A DNA stretch of 64,000 nucleotides from positions 13,369,366 to 13,433,365 of the forward strand of contig NC_088777.1 of the NCBI RefSeq assembly GCF_954871325.1. Direction: 5' to 3'. Below are positions 22,111 to 35,770 of the stretch, one piece after another. The DNA is from Gordionus sp. m RMFG-2023. Taxonomy: Eukaryota; Nematomorpha; Gordioida; Chordodea; Parachordodidae. Positions within the stretch are counted from its first letter, which is position 1; every line of letters begins with the position of its first letter. Below the pieces are notes generated by a model. It saw only the letters and a list, made by a program, of their open reading frames with translations, had not been told where the DNA came from and searched no databases. Made by a program: the position numbers and the translations under genes.

Positions 22111-24849
22111 TCTTTTGATATATATATATGTAAACAGCCTTCGCAATTTCATCATTTTGCTCCGCATTTATAAATTATACCAATTATTAGCTTATACTTT
22201 ATAAATTTGCAGTTAATAATTTCGCATCACTTATGAATATTATTATCAAGAAATAACCATAAAATTGTTTATTAAATTTTTTCAATTTCGTTGAAATATT
22301 GTATACCTTTTTAATTGTCAAAAAAAATTTTAGATTAGATATGTCTAATAAAAAATTATAAATTTTTTCTCGGATCAGGTCGGACCTAAAAGAAAATAGG
22401 TCCGATGTAGAAAGGGCTCTGATTTCTTTATAGATATTATTTTATGTTTGCCAATTGACTCTTTAAGTAAATAAAGTTAAGATTAATTGTATTATGGGCC
22501 GGTAGACCTATCGTTTATGGAAAAGAAAGGTATAAATCCAAGGGAGTAGTTATAAATGGCGTATAATATGCTTAACCTATTTTGTAGTAAATAGTTAAAT
22601 AGTGGGTTAAACAGAAAGACTTTAAATCAAATTTTCATTTTTAAGAAATTAATTGCAAATATTATATTTTTTTAATTTTAATATTTTTTTACAAAACATG
22701 TGTATAAAATATTTTTTTTAACTAAAAAATTCTTGTATTTAAAATTACAAATATTTTGAATAACAAACTTATTACAACATAAAATAATATTAGTTTTTTT
22801 TTGAGAGTATAATATTTAAATCAAATTTTAAAAAAAATTTATCAATGAAAAATAATTAAAAGAAAATAAATTAATAAAAGGAAAAAAAAGAAAGAATACA
22901 GTGATTACTACACTATAATCAATACTCTCATGAATTTAATATAGACATATATAAATTTTTATTTCTTTCCGATTTTAATCCCTTCCCCCTTCATCCCCTT
23001 CCTACATTGTAATAAAATATTAATATATTCATTCAAAAATAAACACGCCTATCGTCTTTTATTACTGCTCCCAATATTTTATACTCAGAATGTAACGAAA
23101 AAAAATTATACTTAAAAAGTGTGTAAATTACAATTTTTCCTCCATTCGTTTTTACTTTCTTCATTTCCTTCTTTTTAAATTAATATTTTTTTTTATCTTC
23201 ATTAATAAATATGTTTTATATTATAATATTTTTAGAATATGGAAAATAAAGGAATTAAAGGAACCATATTAAAATAATATTTGTATCGGTACACTCTTTT
23301 AAATAAATTGTTAATATAAAATGTATACCCGAATTTGTTATATATTGATTATTGGAAATATTTTTAATCCCCCAAAAAGTATAATTTTGTATAATATTCT
23401 TTTTAATAATATTTTTTTAATTTTAAAAATTAGGCTTTTTTTTTAAATTAATATTTTCTTTAATCAAAGCGAAATGAAATTTTTTAAAAATGCAAATTTT
23501 TTTCACATGGTATATGATTGAAAATTATTTTTACAGATTCCTTTAAAATCCTAATATTATTACTTACTTTTCAGGAAACTTTTCAAGGACCTCATTAAAT
23601 AATTGGGAAATTTATTATTATTTCTAGTCTAAAATATATCTATATACTATGAAAATTATATGAATAATTTGTACCCTTATAAAACGGATATTTTTACCAT
23701 AAAGCAATCAAAAGGCAGAAAAAATATTAGTTTCACAATCATCATCAATTAGGGTAAAATAGCATTGGAGGAAACATCTCAAAGAATAATATAAATTTTT
23801 CCTATAAAAAATTCTTCAAAATATTTATATTATAAAAAATTAACATAATAATTGAAAAATGGTTACTATTCATAGTTCCTTTATTCCTAAAATCCCCCTG
23901 TAGAATTTTTAAAATCATGTAAAATTCTTTATAAAATTCGTGAATTATATCCTTCCACTTGTAAAGTATCATCTTGGTGTTCTTATTCAATCTTGTTTTA
24001 TTATTCTATTCAAGAGTTTTTGGAATTTTTGCAAATGGGAATAATAGGATCCTTATATTTTTCTCCAGGACCGAAAACGTACGAAGATATTGAAAACCGG
24101 GTTTGAATTTTGCAAATATATATATTCTTTTTTAAAATTTATTCCGAATTTTTTTTGATCTTTCAAATTTATCTTGTTTTTCATTCATAAAATGTCAATA
24201 TTATTTCTTTATTTTATCCACTCATCCCTCCCCCTTTCTAAAAATACAATATGATGTATCACCTCTTATTCACATTTAGCGCGAATTCACGCCGAAATAT
24301 ACAAAATATGCTATTGTATTCTGCCACGCGAATTCTAGCTAACTGTGAATGAGGAATGACATTATTCAAAAAAGAAAAATAATATAAATCAAATTAGATT
24401 TGCAGATATCTTAATTTTTTTTTTAAATTCATGATCTCATCTTGAAAAATTTTTATATGTGAATATTTATTTCATTTTTAGGAAAAATTTGATCAAAAAT
24501 CTCTATTCTTTAAAAAAAATGAACAAAAATAAAATGAAATTTTCAAACTCTGCAAAAATGTATCTAATTTGTGTAGTATTATTTTTCTTTCCTCTAGTTG
24601 CCATTTTTTAAACAGTAAATTTGGTTTTTAAAATTTAATTAATGGATATGGATTCGTCGTTGTTAAGTTCAAAAAAAAAAACCAAACACCAATACAATCA
24701 ACAATTTATGATGTTTTTTAAAAAAATAATCAGCTGATTTTTTTTGAAATATTTTCCTTTATATAAATATATTTTTTAAGTAATACTTTCTCTAGGAGTG
24801 CTATTTTTTTTAATTGAACGAACGTAAAAACTCAACGTTATACTCAGTG
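22111..24849. other. Intergenic A+T-rich stretch
   Basis: No gene, RNA or repeat array recognised. Open frames here are short and low in complexity. Confidence 0.4.
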
Positions 24850-25202
24850 GCATAGTCAGAATTTATCCAAGGGGGGTTTTTGAAATTTTTTTATGGGCTT
24901 CTCCCCCAACCTCTATTTTGCCCGGCATTCGGCAGGGTTCCTCCTATAAAAAATATAATATATTATTGATTTTTCCGTGATTATCTTTATATCATCTTCA
25001 TAAAGTTGGCTGAACAATTGGAAATACTAATTCTAAAATATGTCAATGTTTTGAGCATTGCCTGACCCTAACCAGTATAGTAGCCAGCATAGTTGAAAAA
25101 ATTATTAGTAACAAAATTTTGGCCACCTTATAAAAAACCCGCTAAAAGCATCACCGGCTCCTGTTATCTGAGCCTGTTTTTTGCACATGGAAAATAAAAT
25201 TA
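24850..25202. repeat. Dispersed repeat (copy A; relative at 31855-32110)
   Basis: Starts gtggcatagtcagaattt followed by a G-rich run and a ttgcccgg motif; shares start, middle (agtatagtagccagc) and order of motifs with 31855-32110. Starts of this type are common at the ends of non-autonomous DNA elements. Non-coding and diverged. Confidence 0.5.
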
Positions 25203-25210
25203 TATGTAGG

Positions 25211-25972
25211 TAGACCTGTGCACCGACGAAACTATCGGTGGCCGGCGCAATTTTCAAAAATTCCTATCGACGGCTGGCGGCGCGCCGATTTTTAGCCGCC
25301 GCAATAAAATCGGCGCAGTTATAAATTTTTATAACATAAATTTTTTTTAATTGCTCATTATTTAAAAAAAACGAATATACACTATTATACAGATATCTCG
25401 GCATATTTTTTAATATTTATTTAATAGAAAACTCATTATAAAAATTATTTTATTTAAATTTTCGGGACATAATGATGATCCCCTTGAATTTAACAAAACT
25501 CTTTTACTAGATGTGCTAGTCACCCGAATGCAAAGAATTTTTTGGCGAGTCTGGAAAGATTGGGAAGTTCACTCTTCTTTTTTCTCCAAAAATTTAGAAC
25601 GTCCATATCTTGAATATCGTCCAAGAAAACTGTGGCATTCTTGTTCTCAATCACCTAACTTGGAATCATAATTTATATTTGTTGAATGTTTATTTGCCAA
25701 TTTTGTCAAATAATTTAAATTTAATAATTCATCTTGATCCTCATTAGCTATATTTACTACTTGATTATCATCATATAAGTTTAAGATGTTTTATTATAAA
25801 TTCTGAAGCTGAGCAATTTTGCTCTATTAAATACTTTGAAACAATTGTCAATTTTTGAAATCTTGGATCTAAAAGAGAAGCCAATACCTAGATAATTTTG
25901 AATAAAAAATAAAAGAATATTTAATTTTCTTAAACGGCGGCGTTTTCGGCGTAACCAGGCGCACAGGTCTAT
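25211..25972 (-). mobile_element. hAT element, 762 bp, decayed and internally shortened
   Basis: The ends are tagacctgtgc (25211) and gcacaggtcta with one extra t (ending 25972). The 8-mer tatgtagg flanks both sides (25203-25210 and 25973-25980). Subterminal sequence is rich in cggcg motifs at both ends. The minus strand of the interior has transposase-like remains, including a segment close to LASLLDPRF that is seen in hAT cores, with frame changes. Confidence 0.75.
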
Positions 25973-26539
25973 TATGTAGGTATATATCTCAATGCCTCAC
26001 AAAACACCAAGATTATGATATTAACTGCACATACTCATGGTAAACTATAATAGTTTTTTTTTAACCATCCCATAAACATTATTTTCAGGATATTTTAAAA
26101 TATATTTTTTAAATCCAATTCTTATACCCTTTTCTTATGGTTTTTACATTATCTAATATATATAATCTCCATAAACATAACACGAACGTTTATGTATCTC
26201 CCTAATGTATTTTAAATTTAAGGAGACTATAATATTAATTTATATATATTAAAGTTTCACGCATGCGCCAATTTGAACATAATTAAATTTAAAATATTCA
26301 TTATATAGATGTTGAAGGGTAATTATTTAGTTTGTGTGTATGGTATTAAATATACTTTATTAATAAATTTTATATAAATATTAAAATTTAAGAGTAAAAG
26401 AGGTAAAATTATTATGTATACTGTGAGCATGTATTAGAAATATTAAAATTTAAAAATGGATGGAATTCATATTGAATAAAATTTAAAATAGAGGTGCTTT
26501 AAGATTTTTGAATTTTAAATATGGGTTATAGATTGGTCT

Positions 26540-27460
26540 AAAATTTTTTTGCAGACATGGCAAGACCTGATCAACCAAGTCCCATGCATCTTTCATATTA
26601 TGATTGTATTTTTAAATGCATTGTGACTTTTTATATATTATTTCAGTCCTCAACTATCAATATTATTATGGTCTTTTGCGGGTTTGAAAAAACTAAGTGC
26701 GAGGACCTGGCTTGGGAATTTTTTTAATATTAGGCATAGGTGTAATATTTAACACAGAATATTTATATGGCCCTCAGGTAAAATCTAATTTAAATATATT
26801 TTTATTCAAAAAAATAGTATTCACTCTTAGTCTTAATGGGTTGGCCTTGGTTGGGGTGAGCTGGGTTAAAATAGACTAAAAAATGGTTTTTAGAGATTAA
26901 CCTATCTCCAGGCTTGGAAAAAAAATTTAAATTACTATCGGTTGGCCAGGTTTGAGAAATTTTTTTTATAAAATTATTATGGGTTGGGTTGGGCTGGGCT
27001 TGGGAAATATTTTTATAAATTATATTGGGCTGGGCTTGGGGAAAATTTTTCAAAATTATTATGAGCTTGGACGCTTGAGAATTTCTTTATTATTAATTAT
27101 AGGTCAGACATTGGCCCAAAAAAATTTTTTTTGCAGGCCTGGGCTTGACCTGATGAAAAAACCAAGGCACATGAAAATCTGAATTTTGATTGTATTTTTA
27201 AATTCATTATGATTATTTAAATATTTTATTTCAGTTCTTAACTACTAAAATTATTATGATCTTTCATTGGGCTTGGAAGAATTTTTCATAATTAATATTG
27301 ATTTGGACTTTGCCTGGGATTTTTTTTAATAGTAAATATTAGGTATAAGTAATCAGTAATATTTAACAAATAATATTGGTATTATCAAGTAAATGCTTTA
27401 AATTTATTTTTACTCAAACCATAGCACTTAGTTTTAATGGATTAAACCTTGCCTGAAAAG
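26540..27460. repeat. Direct repeat of about 570 bp with inner G+C-rich tandem units
   Basis: Two diverged units follow each other (about 26555-27105 and 27106-27460). Each starts near tttttgcag and contains gattgtatttttaaat, a ttatttcag block and a ggtaatatttaacanaat-like block. Within the first, about 26940-27060 holds tandem units reading gggctgggcttgggaaa followed by an A/T spacer of about 20 bp. Such G+C-rich subterminal arrays are typical of hAT-like elements, but no clear ends were found. The overlapping open frames are by-products of the array. Confidence 0.55.
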
Positions 27461-29185
27461 ATGAGGGGGTAAGAAGAATAAAAATTGGATATTATATTCA
27501 AATAACAGGTAACATGCATAAAAGTAAGAAGAAAATTTTCACTACCCGTCATTTTTGACGGGTTATCTACTAGTAATTTTATAATTATATTGTTCTATTA
27601 TATCAAAACAACTTTTTCATTAATATATATATATATTTGATTTTATATTATCTCACATTTTTTCTTTTATACCCAAAAATACTTAATTTGCCTAAAAAAA
27701 TTTTTGTGTTTGTTTTAATATTAAATAAAACTAACATTTTTTTTCGCTACTATTTGGGATTTGTCACCTATATTTTTATTGATTTATCACTACTTTTGTT
27801 TCATGGCCATGATTCACTACCATTAATCCCATTATTTGTGACGGGTTTGTCCGCTAAGAAATATATAATTAGCTAAGAGATTAATATTCATGACGTTGAA
27901 TATAATTCATAATAAAATCATTTCATTCAATGATTTACATATAACAACATTCAATTTAAATATAATTATAGTTGTACATAGTAATATTGAATAATTTTAC
28001 TGTATAATTATAATTGTAAATTCATATCGTACAAAAAGGCCAAAAAGTTTATAAGGAAGTTTTAAGATAAACTCTTCCCGTGGTTCAAAAATAATCGATA
28101 TCGTCATCCCAACATCAATAAAGGAATTTATTGCGGGCCAACATTGAAATATTCTATAATACTATGTTGATTGTTTCAACGAGCTAAGAGATAAATGACA
28201 TCGAATTTTATGGTTTATTCCATCATATTCTAAAATTATTCGAATTAAGATCTCCCTAACACATAAACATGAATCTCTCACGACGTCTGTAATAAAATGT
28301 TCTACTAAAATTTAACAACCAAAACAGACATCAGTATAAAGGGAATTTTAAAAACAAGCACCAAAATCAAAATAAACAAACCTAAAACACCCAAATTTTA
28401 CTATTTCTATACCCACCAGTATACCCAAAGAGCAATTCAAAATGTTGGACAGTGTAATGTAACTAAATATATTTTACCCACTTTACTATTATTTGCATCA
28501 ACAGTGATAAATTTATAAAAATGATGGTGATTATTAGCCTTTAAAAGACAGACTCTTAGGCATCTCCAGGATATTCGTAAAGGATTGGGGGGGGGGGTAT
28601 TTTTATCATATATTTTAGTGAATAGTTTTAAGCTTTTAAACTGGTAAATTTACTACGGGGGAATTTGTGACTCCCTTCTATTAAACAGACTATTTTTATG
28701 GAGTTTTAAAATATCAAACTTACAATAAAGGTTGACAAAATTTGTCAAAACGTATAAAGAAAATTACTATAATTGGTCAATTCATCCGATTTATCCGCCC
28801 ATTTTTTTATTCCATTGATATATATTTGTCTCATTTTTTATTGTATAAATTATTTTCAATTAAAAATAAGAAGAGAAGAGAAGAGAAGAGAAGAGTAAAA
28901 ATAACTTTAATTTTTTAAAATTCAAATATTGTGATTTATTTATTCAGTTGTTCATCCTTCATTTATTTATTTAATCTTTTATCCTTATCATCATTTTTAT
29001 CATTAAGATTAAAAAGCAATTCTATGATTTCAGGTTTCACATTTGCCATACCGATTATATGGCGCAATTAACAAATGGAAGCTAATATACCCATTAACAT
29101 TCATATACCATCAAACATAACTCACAAAAATTTTTTTTTACACCTTTAATTTCAAAATACCAAATAGATATATTAGTCAATCCAC
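27461..29185. other. Intergenic stretch with a microsatellite
   Basis: No gene recognised. An (agaag)n run lies at about 28868-28895 and a G-run at about 28588-28597. A short palindrome cccgtcatttttgacgggtt occurs near 27545. Confidence 0.4.
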
Positions 29186-29690
29186 CTTTAGATAATTCAA
29201 CTCCTTCAATCAACTGATAACTTGATAGTCATGAATGGTTAGAATCACTCCCTAGTCGTAACCTTGATAATCTCTTATCAGACGAACAACTTAGAGTACA
29301 TTAGTTGTCTAGGTTGTGACATCGTACAGCCTCATGCTTGTACCAAATGTAAATCACTCATCGATTCAATGGGTAGGCGCATCCTTAATTGTATATTTAG
29401 TTAAGGGTGGCACCAGAGCCATACAGTAATAAACCATATAAATCGAGGTTTAACAGCCTCCCACATTCCGAATCATCTAGAACCAAAATTTATCTCAAGG
29501 TGATGGTTTATGATCTGATGATATGACAACCATACTTTAAATCTTCGGTAAATCTCTTATATGGGACTACACATGTGCCTCTTTATTCCCCTCAAACTTA
29601 AATATCAACCCACTAATAATGGCAGAAACTAACAAGATTAACAAATTCAAAAATTTTATTACACTCCAATAGTGACTTCTACAAATGACC
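29186..29690 (+). pseudogene. LINE-like reverse transcriptase C-terminal region (fossil)
   Basis: The frame reads GCDIVQPHACTKCKSLIDSM, then GRRILNC, a WHQSHTVINHINRGLTASHI segment, PNHLEPKF, and a degraded DGL..DDMTTI then KSLIWDYTC. This order (a Cys/His segment, H...N...RGL..A.IP..LEP, DG.RPDG.T, W..G..L.WD.TC) is the C-terminal domain of a LINE-type reverse transcriptase family common in marine invertebrates. At least two in-frame stops are present and the polymerase core is missing. Confidence 0.65.
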
Positions 29691-29900
29691 ATTTTTCACC
29701 ATTAACATAAGTTTTTTAAAAAGTCAAAGTAATAAAATACAGCTTTTTACAAACGAAGCCAGCAAATTTTTATGTATGCGTCAAAAAATTCAAATTGAAA
29801 TTTTTATACAATTATGGTTCCTTTTTGGGAACTCAATTATAAAATTGTATTTTTAATTATATATTTTATTTTTATAGTGTTTTATAGTATTTTAATTATT
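29670..29900 (+). repeat. Dispersed repeat (copy A; relative at 39655-39850)
   Basis: Shares with 39655-39850 the blocks cgacttctac/gacttctac, ataaaatac, a caattatggttcctttttg block and aactcaattat, in the same order and direction. No coding. It overlaps the tail of the LINE fossil, so it might be that family's 3' end. Confidence 0.6.
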
Positions 29901-31854
29901 ATAAATTGTAAACGTTTTTAAATCAAAATAAAACCTTCATTCAATCAAAAAATTTTTTTACCATTGAAGTGTAATAAACGTAAAAACTTCAGGGTTTTTG
30001 AAGCCCGTCATCTCTTCTACGGAGAAAAAATCAATCAATCATCATCGTTTACTCTATTATCTGATAAATAATAAATAAAAATCGATAAAGTATTTTAATT
30101 CCAGCACAAATTACTCATATGTTTTAAATATCATTATTGTTATATTTAAAAAAGATAAAAATTTAGATTATGATCATGATTATGATTGTCTTTACAAGAA
30201 AAATAAAATAAAATATTATTACTAAATAAATATTTGAGTTGACATATTTTTTTTGGCTAATCTATAAACTAATAATAACATATATTTAGAAGGTTTATTT
30301 ATAATATTTCCACAAAAGGTTTGGGGACTGGAGTAAAAATGTAATGAATATTTTAAATGTATTTTAAAAGTAAGGACAAACTTTATTCCAACATTCATAT
30401 TATATCCCACCTTAACTTAATTATGATCCTTTTTTAGTATGGCGTAGGAGGGGAGAGGAGGCAACGGAAAATCTCCCAATTGGAAATTTTAAAGTTTCAA
30501 TTAAAAACAAATAAAAATAGATATCCCTATATCCTTCCATTACCCCCCCCCCCCCCCAAATAAGGTAAATTCATTTTATATTTAAAAAAATATTCTCTCT
30601 TTATTTTAAATACGTAATATTTATTCTCCCAAATGGGGGAGAGGATAAATTTCTGGGTTTCCGTGTTACACTTTAATTTTACATTTTATATTACGCTTGG
30701 GCGAGTTGGGATACATCTTGTTCGAACCTGTACATACTATTAAATAAATCTAGATAAAACATTCTGAATTCTCAAATAAACTATTTCACATAGTTAATTA
30801 AAACAAGAATTTGGACCAACGTATACTGTCCAACCAATGTTGTCAGTTATTCCACCAAAAAAATAGGGGTTTTAAATATGAAGCTTTAAAGTATATATTA
30901 ATTTAAAATTATTTAATAAAGTATTATAAAAATTAATTTATTAATATGTAATAATTTATAGGCCTAAAGTCCCCCCCCCCTGTAATTTTATAAATATCAA
31001 TGTTTTATAATTATGAAAAATGGTAAGGCTAAAGGTTTATAAATTTAATTTATTGAGATTTTAAAAGCTCAATTTATAAATATAAGCGATAAAGTTTCTG
31101 TATGATAAAATACATTATTATATACCTTTGTAAAAATTAAAATAATAAATATTTTTTGGTAATCTTTTATATTAGTATGTTTAAATTTACACTCTGATAT
31201 AATGATAACTTGGGAATACATTGGATTGTACTAACGTGCCTTAAAACATTTTTTTATTTTTAGACAAAATATATTTATGTTTTAATCTAGTTTACTTACA
31301 CCTTTAGATTTCGTCTCAGATAGAAAATTTATATTTTATACTAAAAAAAATTTAAGGCAATTTCGATTCTTAGGGTATTACTGAGCAACAGAAATTTGTA
31401 TTTAAAATAAAATAAAAATAAAATAATTATGTACTTTTATTTCATAAAATAAACATAATTATATAAAAAAATCTTTTTTAAATAAACGTAATCAAAATAT
31501 TACCATTAAAAACTAAATTTTTTCTTCCTCTGATTTTGAATAAAAATAATTGCATTTATAATAAGAAAAGATATCCGAATCAAAATTTATGACGATAAAA
31601 TATTTTATGAAATTATTTTTTTAGTAAAAATACAAATTCTTTTTAATTTTAATTTTACCATAATTTGATAAATTTAGAATTGAATAAAATATTTTAAATC
31701 CGCTGGCATATTTATAAATGTATGGAACAAAAACTTCTAAAATTCTTAATATTGATCTTATATTTTGAAGATATTAGGTGGTAAAGAAAAGATCATATAA
31801 ATATATATTCGTTATCAATTATTTTATATTTTTAATTGGTATATACTTTTAAGT
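29901..31854. other. Intergenic A+T-rich stretch with C-runs
   Basis: No gene recognised. Long C-runs at about 30542-30557 and 30971-30980 are the main features. Confidence 0.4.
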
Positions 31855-32110
31855 TAGTGACGTAGCAAGGATTTATCCAAACTGGGAAGGGGGAGGGGTG
31901 CAAACTTTTTAACACATATTTGCCCGGTTTTTTAAATATGTAATATCTTTATTTCATACAGGAGGTATAATAATTCAAAAATCTATACCAATGTTTCGTT
32001 TATTAATGCCTATGAGTGCTTAACTAGTATAGCAGCTATTATAAAGTAAAAAATTTATTAGAAATAAAGTTTGGCTTACGATCCGAAAGCATTTATTTTG
32101 AGAATTTTAT
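31855..32110. repeat. Dispersed repeat (copy B; relative at 24850-25202)
   Basis: Starts agtgacgtagcaaggattta, then a G-rich run and ttgcccgg; later a tagtatagcagc block. Same order as copy A. Non-coding. Confidence 0.5.
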
Positions 32111-32141
32111 CAATGTTTAGGTCGTGTACCTGTTCGTCTTA

Positions 32142-33522
32142 CAGGGTTTCCCATTCAAAAAAGGAAAAGTCCCAATCAAAAAAGGAAAAGGTTCAATCAA
32201 AATAGGAAAAGTCCTAAAGGCTAAGGAAAACGTCCGATCAAAAAAGGAAAAGTGTCAAACAAAAAAGGAAAAGTGTCAATAAAAAAAGGAAAATTCCCAT
32301 TCAATAAAGGAAAATCGTTACTTTTTTAAAAAAAAATTTTTCTTATCAATTTTTCTTAAATTTTTATATTTTTTTTATTATTCCTTCTTATTTTATTTCT
32401 AACTTTTGCGATTTCTTTAAGTCAATTTTCATCCTTATTTTTCATATCTTTTCTCAATTTATTTTTTTTTTCATTTTTGATAATTCATTTTTGTATTTTT
32501 AAAAATAATTTATTAATTTTCCCTGTTATTCATCACATTTTGACTTTTTATGATTTTTTTCTTATATTGTTATCTTTTACATATTTCTAACTTATTCAAT
32601 CTCTTTAAGTCATTCTTTATCTTTATTTTTCTGATCTTTTTCATTTTTTTTGATCATTCTTTTTTGGTTTTTTAAAAATAATTTATTTGATTTTAACATA
32701 TTTTCACTTAATTTTTATTTCTCATTGGCTGAACAATTTTTTTTATTAGAATTTTTTGCATATCAAATTATTTATACAATTACGATGTAATAAGTAAGAA
32801 ACAAAAATTTATATTAATCATTAATAATTTCCCCTCTTCTATATTTTGGAATATAGGTTTTATTTCTAAAATAATTCTTAAGATTATAATTTTATATGGA
32901 TGGGTTTTAATTTAATCGTCAATATGTTTCTCATCACAACACGAAGAAAAATAAACAGGAAAAATTTATAGTTTATTTTTAAAAAGACAAAAAAAATGGA
33001 TTATAAACAATGAGAAGAAAAATAAATTGAGAAAAGATAGCAAGAAAAATAAAGATCAAAGATAGCTTAAAGAAATCGCAAAAAATTAGAAATAAAATAA
33101 GCAGGAATAATAAGAATCTAAGAAAAAAATTTTTTTAAAAATATATTTATAATTTTTTTTAAAATATTTATAATTTTTTTAAAAATATTTATAATTTTTT
33201 TTAAAAATATTTATAATTTTTTTTAAAATATTTATAATTTTTTTTAAAATATTTATAATTTTTTTAAAAATATTTATAATTTATTTTAAAATATTTATAA
33301 TTTTTTTAAAAATATTTATAATTTTTTTTTAAAATATTTATAATTATTTTTAAAATATTTATAATTTTTTAAAAAATAATGATTTTCCTTTTTTGAATGA
33401 AAATTTTCTGATTGACACTTTTTCTTTCTTCTTGGAAATTTTCCTTTTTTGATTGGACCTTTCCAATTTTTGTTTGACACTTTTTTGATTGGGACTTTTA
33501 CTTTTTTGAATGGGAAACCCTG
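32142..33522. mobile_element. Fold-back transposon with TA-flanked inverted ends and internal tandem arrays
   Basis: The ends are exact inverted repeats: cagggtttcccattcaaaa (32142) and its reverse complement ending at 33522, each flanked by TA, as in Tc1/mariner-type elements. Inside the left end are about seven tandem units of about 22 bp around aaaaaaggaaaagtgtcaa; the right end has the inverse (about 33380-33522). A second inner inverted pair (about 32370-32480 against 32990-33110) extends the arms. No transposase frame is seen. The arms would pair over several hundred bases. Confidence 0.8.
33125..33378. repeat. Tandem array, about 20-21 bp units
   Basis: About 12 units of aaatatttataattttttt with small length changes, inside the right arm of the fold-back element. 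Unique non-repeated spacers are absent, so it is not a CRISPR-like array. Confidence 0.85.
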
Positions 33523-33524
33523 TA

Positions 33525-34970
33525 TTTTTGAGACTTAGGATAAACAGATTTTGAAGGAGACCTTATTTGATATATATACTATAGAAGTCGACGAGTGTGT
33601 GTACAGTATCGTCCCACTTTACATTTTTTTTATTTTGAAAATTTCTGATTTAATTATAAAAATTATTTAAATTGTTTTCTGTAAATATCTGTTCCCATGG
33701 CTATTGAGATAAGACCTGGGAGCAAACAGGATTTATATATAATAGATATCAGTATTTATCATTAAAATACGAACTAGTCAAGAATTCCTATACAATTAAA
33801 TATATGTTATTTTGATTAAAATAGAATTACTAATTGTCGGATATATTATAACCCTATATATTATCCAAAAATTTATTATCTTCAGAACTCACGCCATAAG
33901 AAATCGCTCACCAGAAGTAAAAGCAAATTATTCTCCTCATTCGTGATCCCCCCTTCGATCTCTACCATATTTCGACAAAACACCTTTGAAGATTTAAACG
34001 CACCATTCAATTGTTTCAAATGTTTCCAAAGCTTTAAATGTCAAAATTGTCTGTTTCCGGCCAAATTTTGTCCCACGCTAGCAAATTTTATGGGAAGAGA
34101 CCAGCATCCTGGTAGTGTTATATTTAAATTTGTATTTTAGCTATTCAAATATAATTATAAATATATTTATTGAGTCAAGAGAAAATTAAAAGTATATTTT
34201 ACTATTATTTTATGTATTTGTCAATTATTTTTTTGGATGAATGATGTCTCTTATGAGTCTAAATTATCGGGTGGGATTATTCTGCATTCATAGTTAGTTA
34301 TCTCAGAAAAAATTTATCCTCAAATTCTCTTAGTTATCTTGGTTAACTAGCTTCTTCTCCCCCAATAAGGAACTGGGAAATTCGCATATCAATTAGTTTT
34401 CTTATATCGTAACCTATTTATTTTTCAAAGTTTTCAGCCAAAAATGTCTAATTACTCTCCGATTTATTCTCACAACCCGATTTATAAATGTCATAGGCTA
34501 GAGATATCTTAAACCTAAAATTCTCATAATCAGTTCGTAATTTCTCTTATACTCAAAGGGATTGAGTTTGTTGCTTGGTTGAATTTTTCCTTCAATTTTT
34601 ATTCAAATCAATGACATCAGGGTCATACTTTATCAAAACTATATTGGCACTGGTCTGGCTGTGACATATTTGACATAATATCCTTCTTTAAGATGATTCT
34701 AAATGTCATGAGCATCATGAGCAGGATTTCATTATATTGTAAATTTTCGAAAGGTTGTCATCGTTTTCATAATTTCAAAAATAGTACTATTTTTAAGGCA
34801 TTATACGGACAATAATTCACTTAACATTGAACTAACTAAGGAAAGAGAGGCTATACTCGTTTCTTGAGGAAATTCCATTTCGAGAGAAAATAATAAAAGA
34901 CGTTAAATATTTTAAATAAAAAATTTTTTTATCTCCACCAACCAATTTCTTATTCCTGCCGGGATGCATA
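33525..34970. other. Intergenic stretch
   Basis: No gene recognised. The part at 33900-34110 is less A+T-rich than its surroundings and has a 65-codon open frame (33943-34140), but no domain or splice pattern supports coding. Confidence 0.35.
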
Positions 34971-34974
34971 GTAG

Positions 34975-35770
34975 AGATATGCAATGCCCAGTCCCCCGGT
35001 CTGGCCTACGTCTGAAAAATTAATTGGGCTGGGACAGGAAAAATATTATCAAATAAATGTTTTTTAAGACAATATTAACTTTATTTTTATATAATAGTAA
35101 AATGAATCCATAATATTAATTTTATAATATTTTTTAAATTCATTGTCATTCAAGAACTATAATTTTGCTCACCGTGGCAGAGTCTTGTTCTGATTCATAT
35201 TCAATATATCATTTTCTTTGATATTTTTTAACCAATTTTCTTTTTGTCGAGATTTTCAATCGATTTCTGTTTTAGTAAGAATATACCAATTATTTTCTGA
35301 AGAAGAAGTTGAACTAGGAATTGTTAGTAAAATTCCACTTCTATTAATGGATGGTGAGCAAGGCCCATTCCACTAACATGAAGCCGAAATCTGATTGTTT
35401 CTTATGGAAGTTACTGCTTCCCACATATTTTGCTATTAAACATGCCGCTTTTACTTATAAAATTTTCATATTACTTGAAATATTTTAATCATCACTACCT
35501 TGTAAAATACCTAAATCTTGTATTATATCACATACTTCATTAAATTTACTACTAGTAAGATAATCTCCTAGATAATCGGAGTCCAATAAATAAGCAGCAT
35601 TGTTATCGCATGTATTTATCGTTTTTCCTTTTTCAATATTTTTAATTTTTTTTTTGAGATTTTTTTGAGTAAATGACCATATTTGACCAGGTTTTGACCG
35701 ACTTGCTAACCATAAAAATAATACCATTTTTAGACCCGCTTTGGACTGGTTCCTGACCGTGCCTACAGGT
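34975..35770 (-). mobile_element. Decayed hAT transposon, same family as the outer copy at 19976-22110
   Basis: The minus strand has an NTCDNNAAYLLDSDYLGDYL segment followed by a KFNEVCDIIQDLGI segment (35485-35730), and further on the remains of the dimerisation region (35170-35450) that align with 19980-20280. It provides the uninterrupted state of the site where the 20376-21929 element sits in the other copy. G+C-rich motifs (cccccggtctgg) near 34985 may belong to its end. Confidence 0.7.

Noticed and set aside
22060-22130. Possible tRNA or hairpin from repeated gtcaattgac blocks
   Set aside because: The blocks are short inverted copies within hAT sequence; no cloverleaf could be drawn.
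26697-27182. Open frames rich in Gly-Leu in the 26.7-27.2 kb region
   Set aside because: They arise from the gggctgggcttggg tandem units and occur on both strands.
33125-33378. Regular array that might suggest CRISPR
   Set aside because: Units follow one another without unique spacers, lie inside a transposon and the genome is animal; it is a simple tandem repeat.
33943-34140. 65-codon frame with several cysteines (FKCFQSFKCQNC)
   Set aside because: No known domain, no supporting splice pattern, and the cysteine spacing fits no zinc-finger class I know. Left as non-coding.
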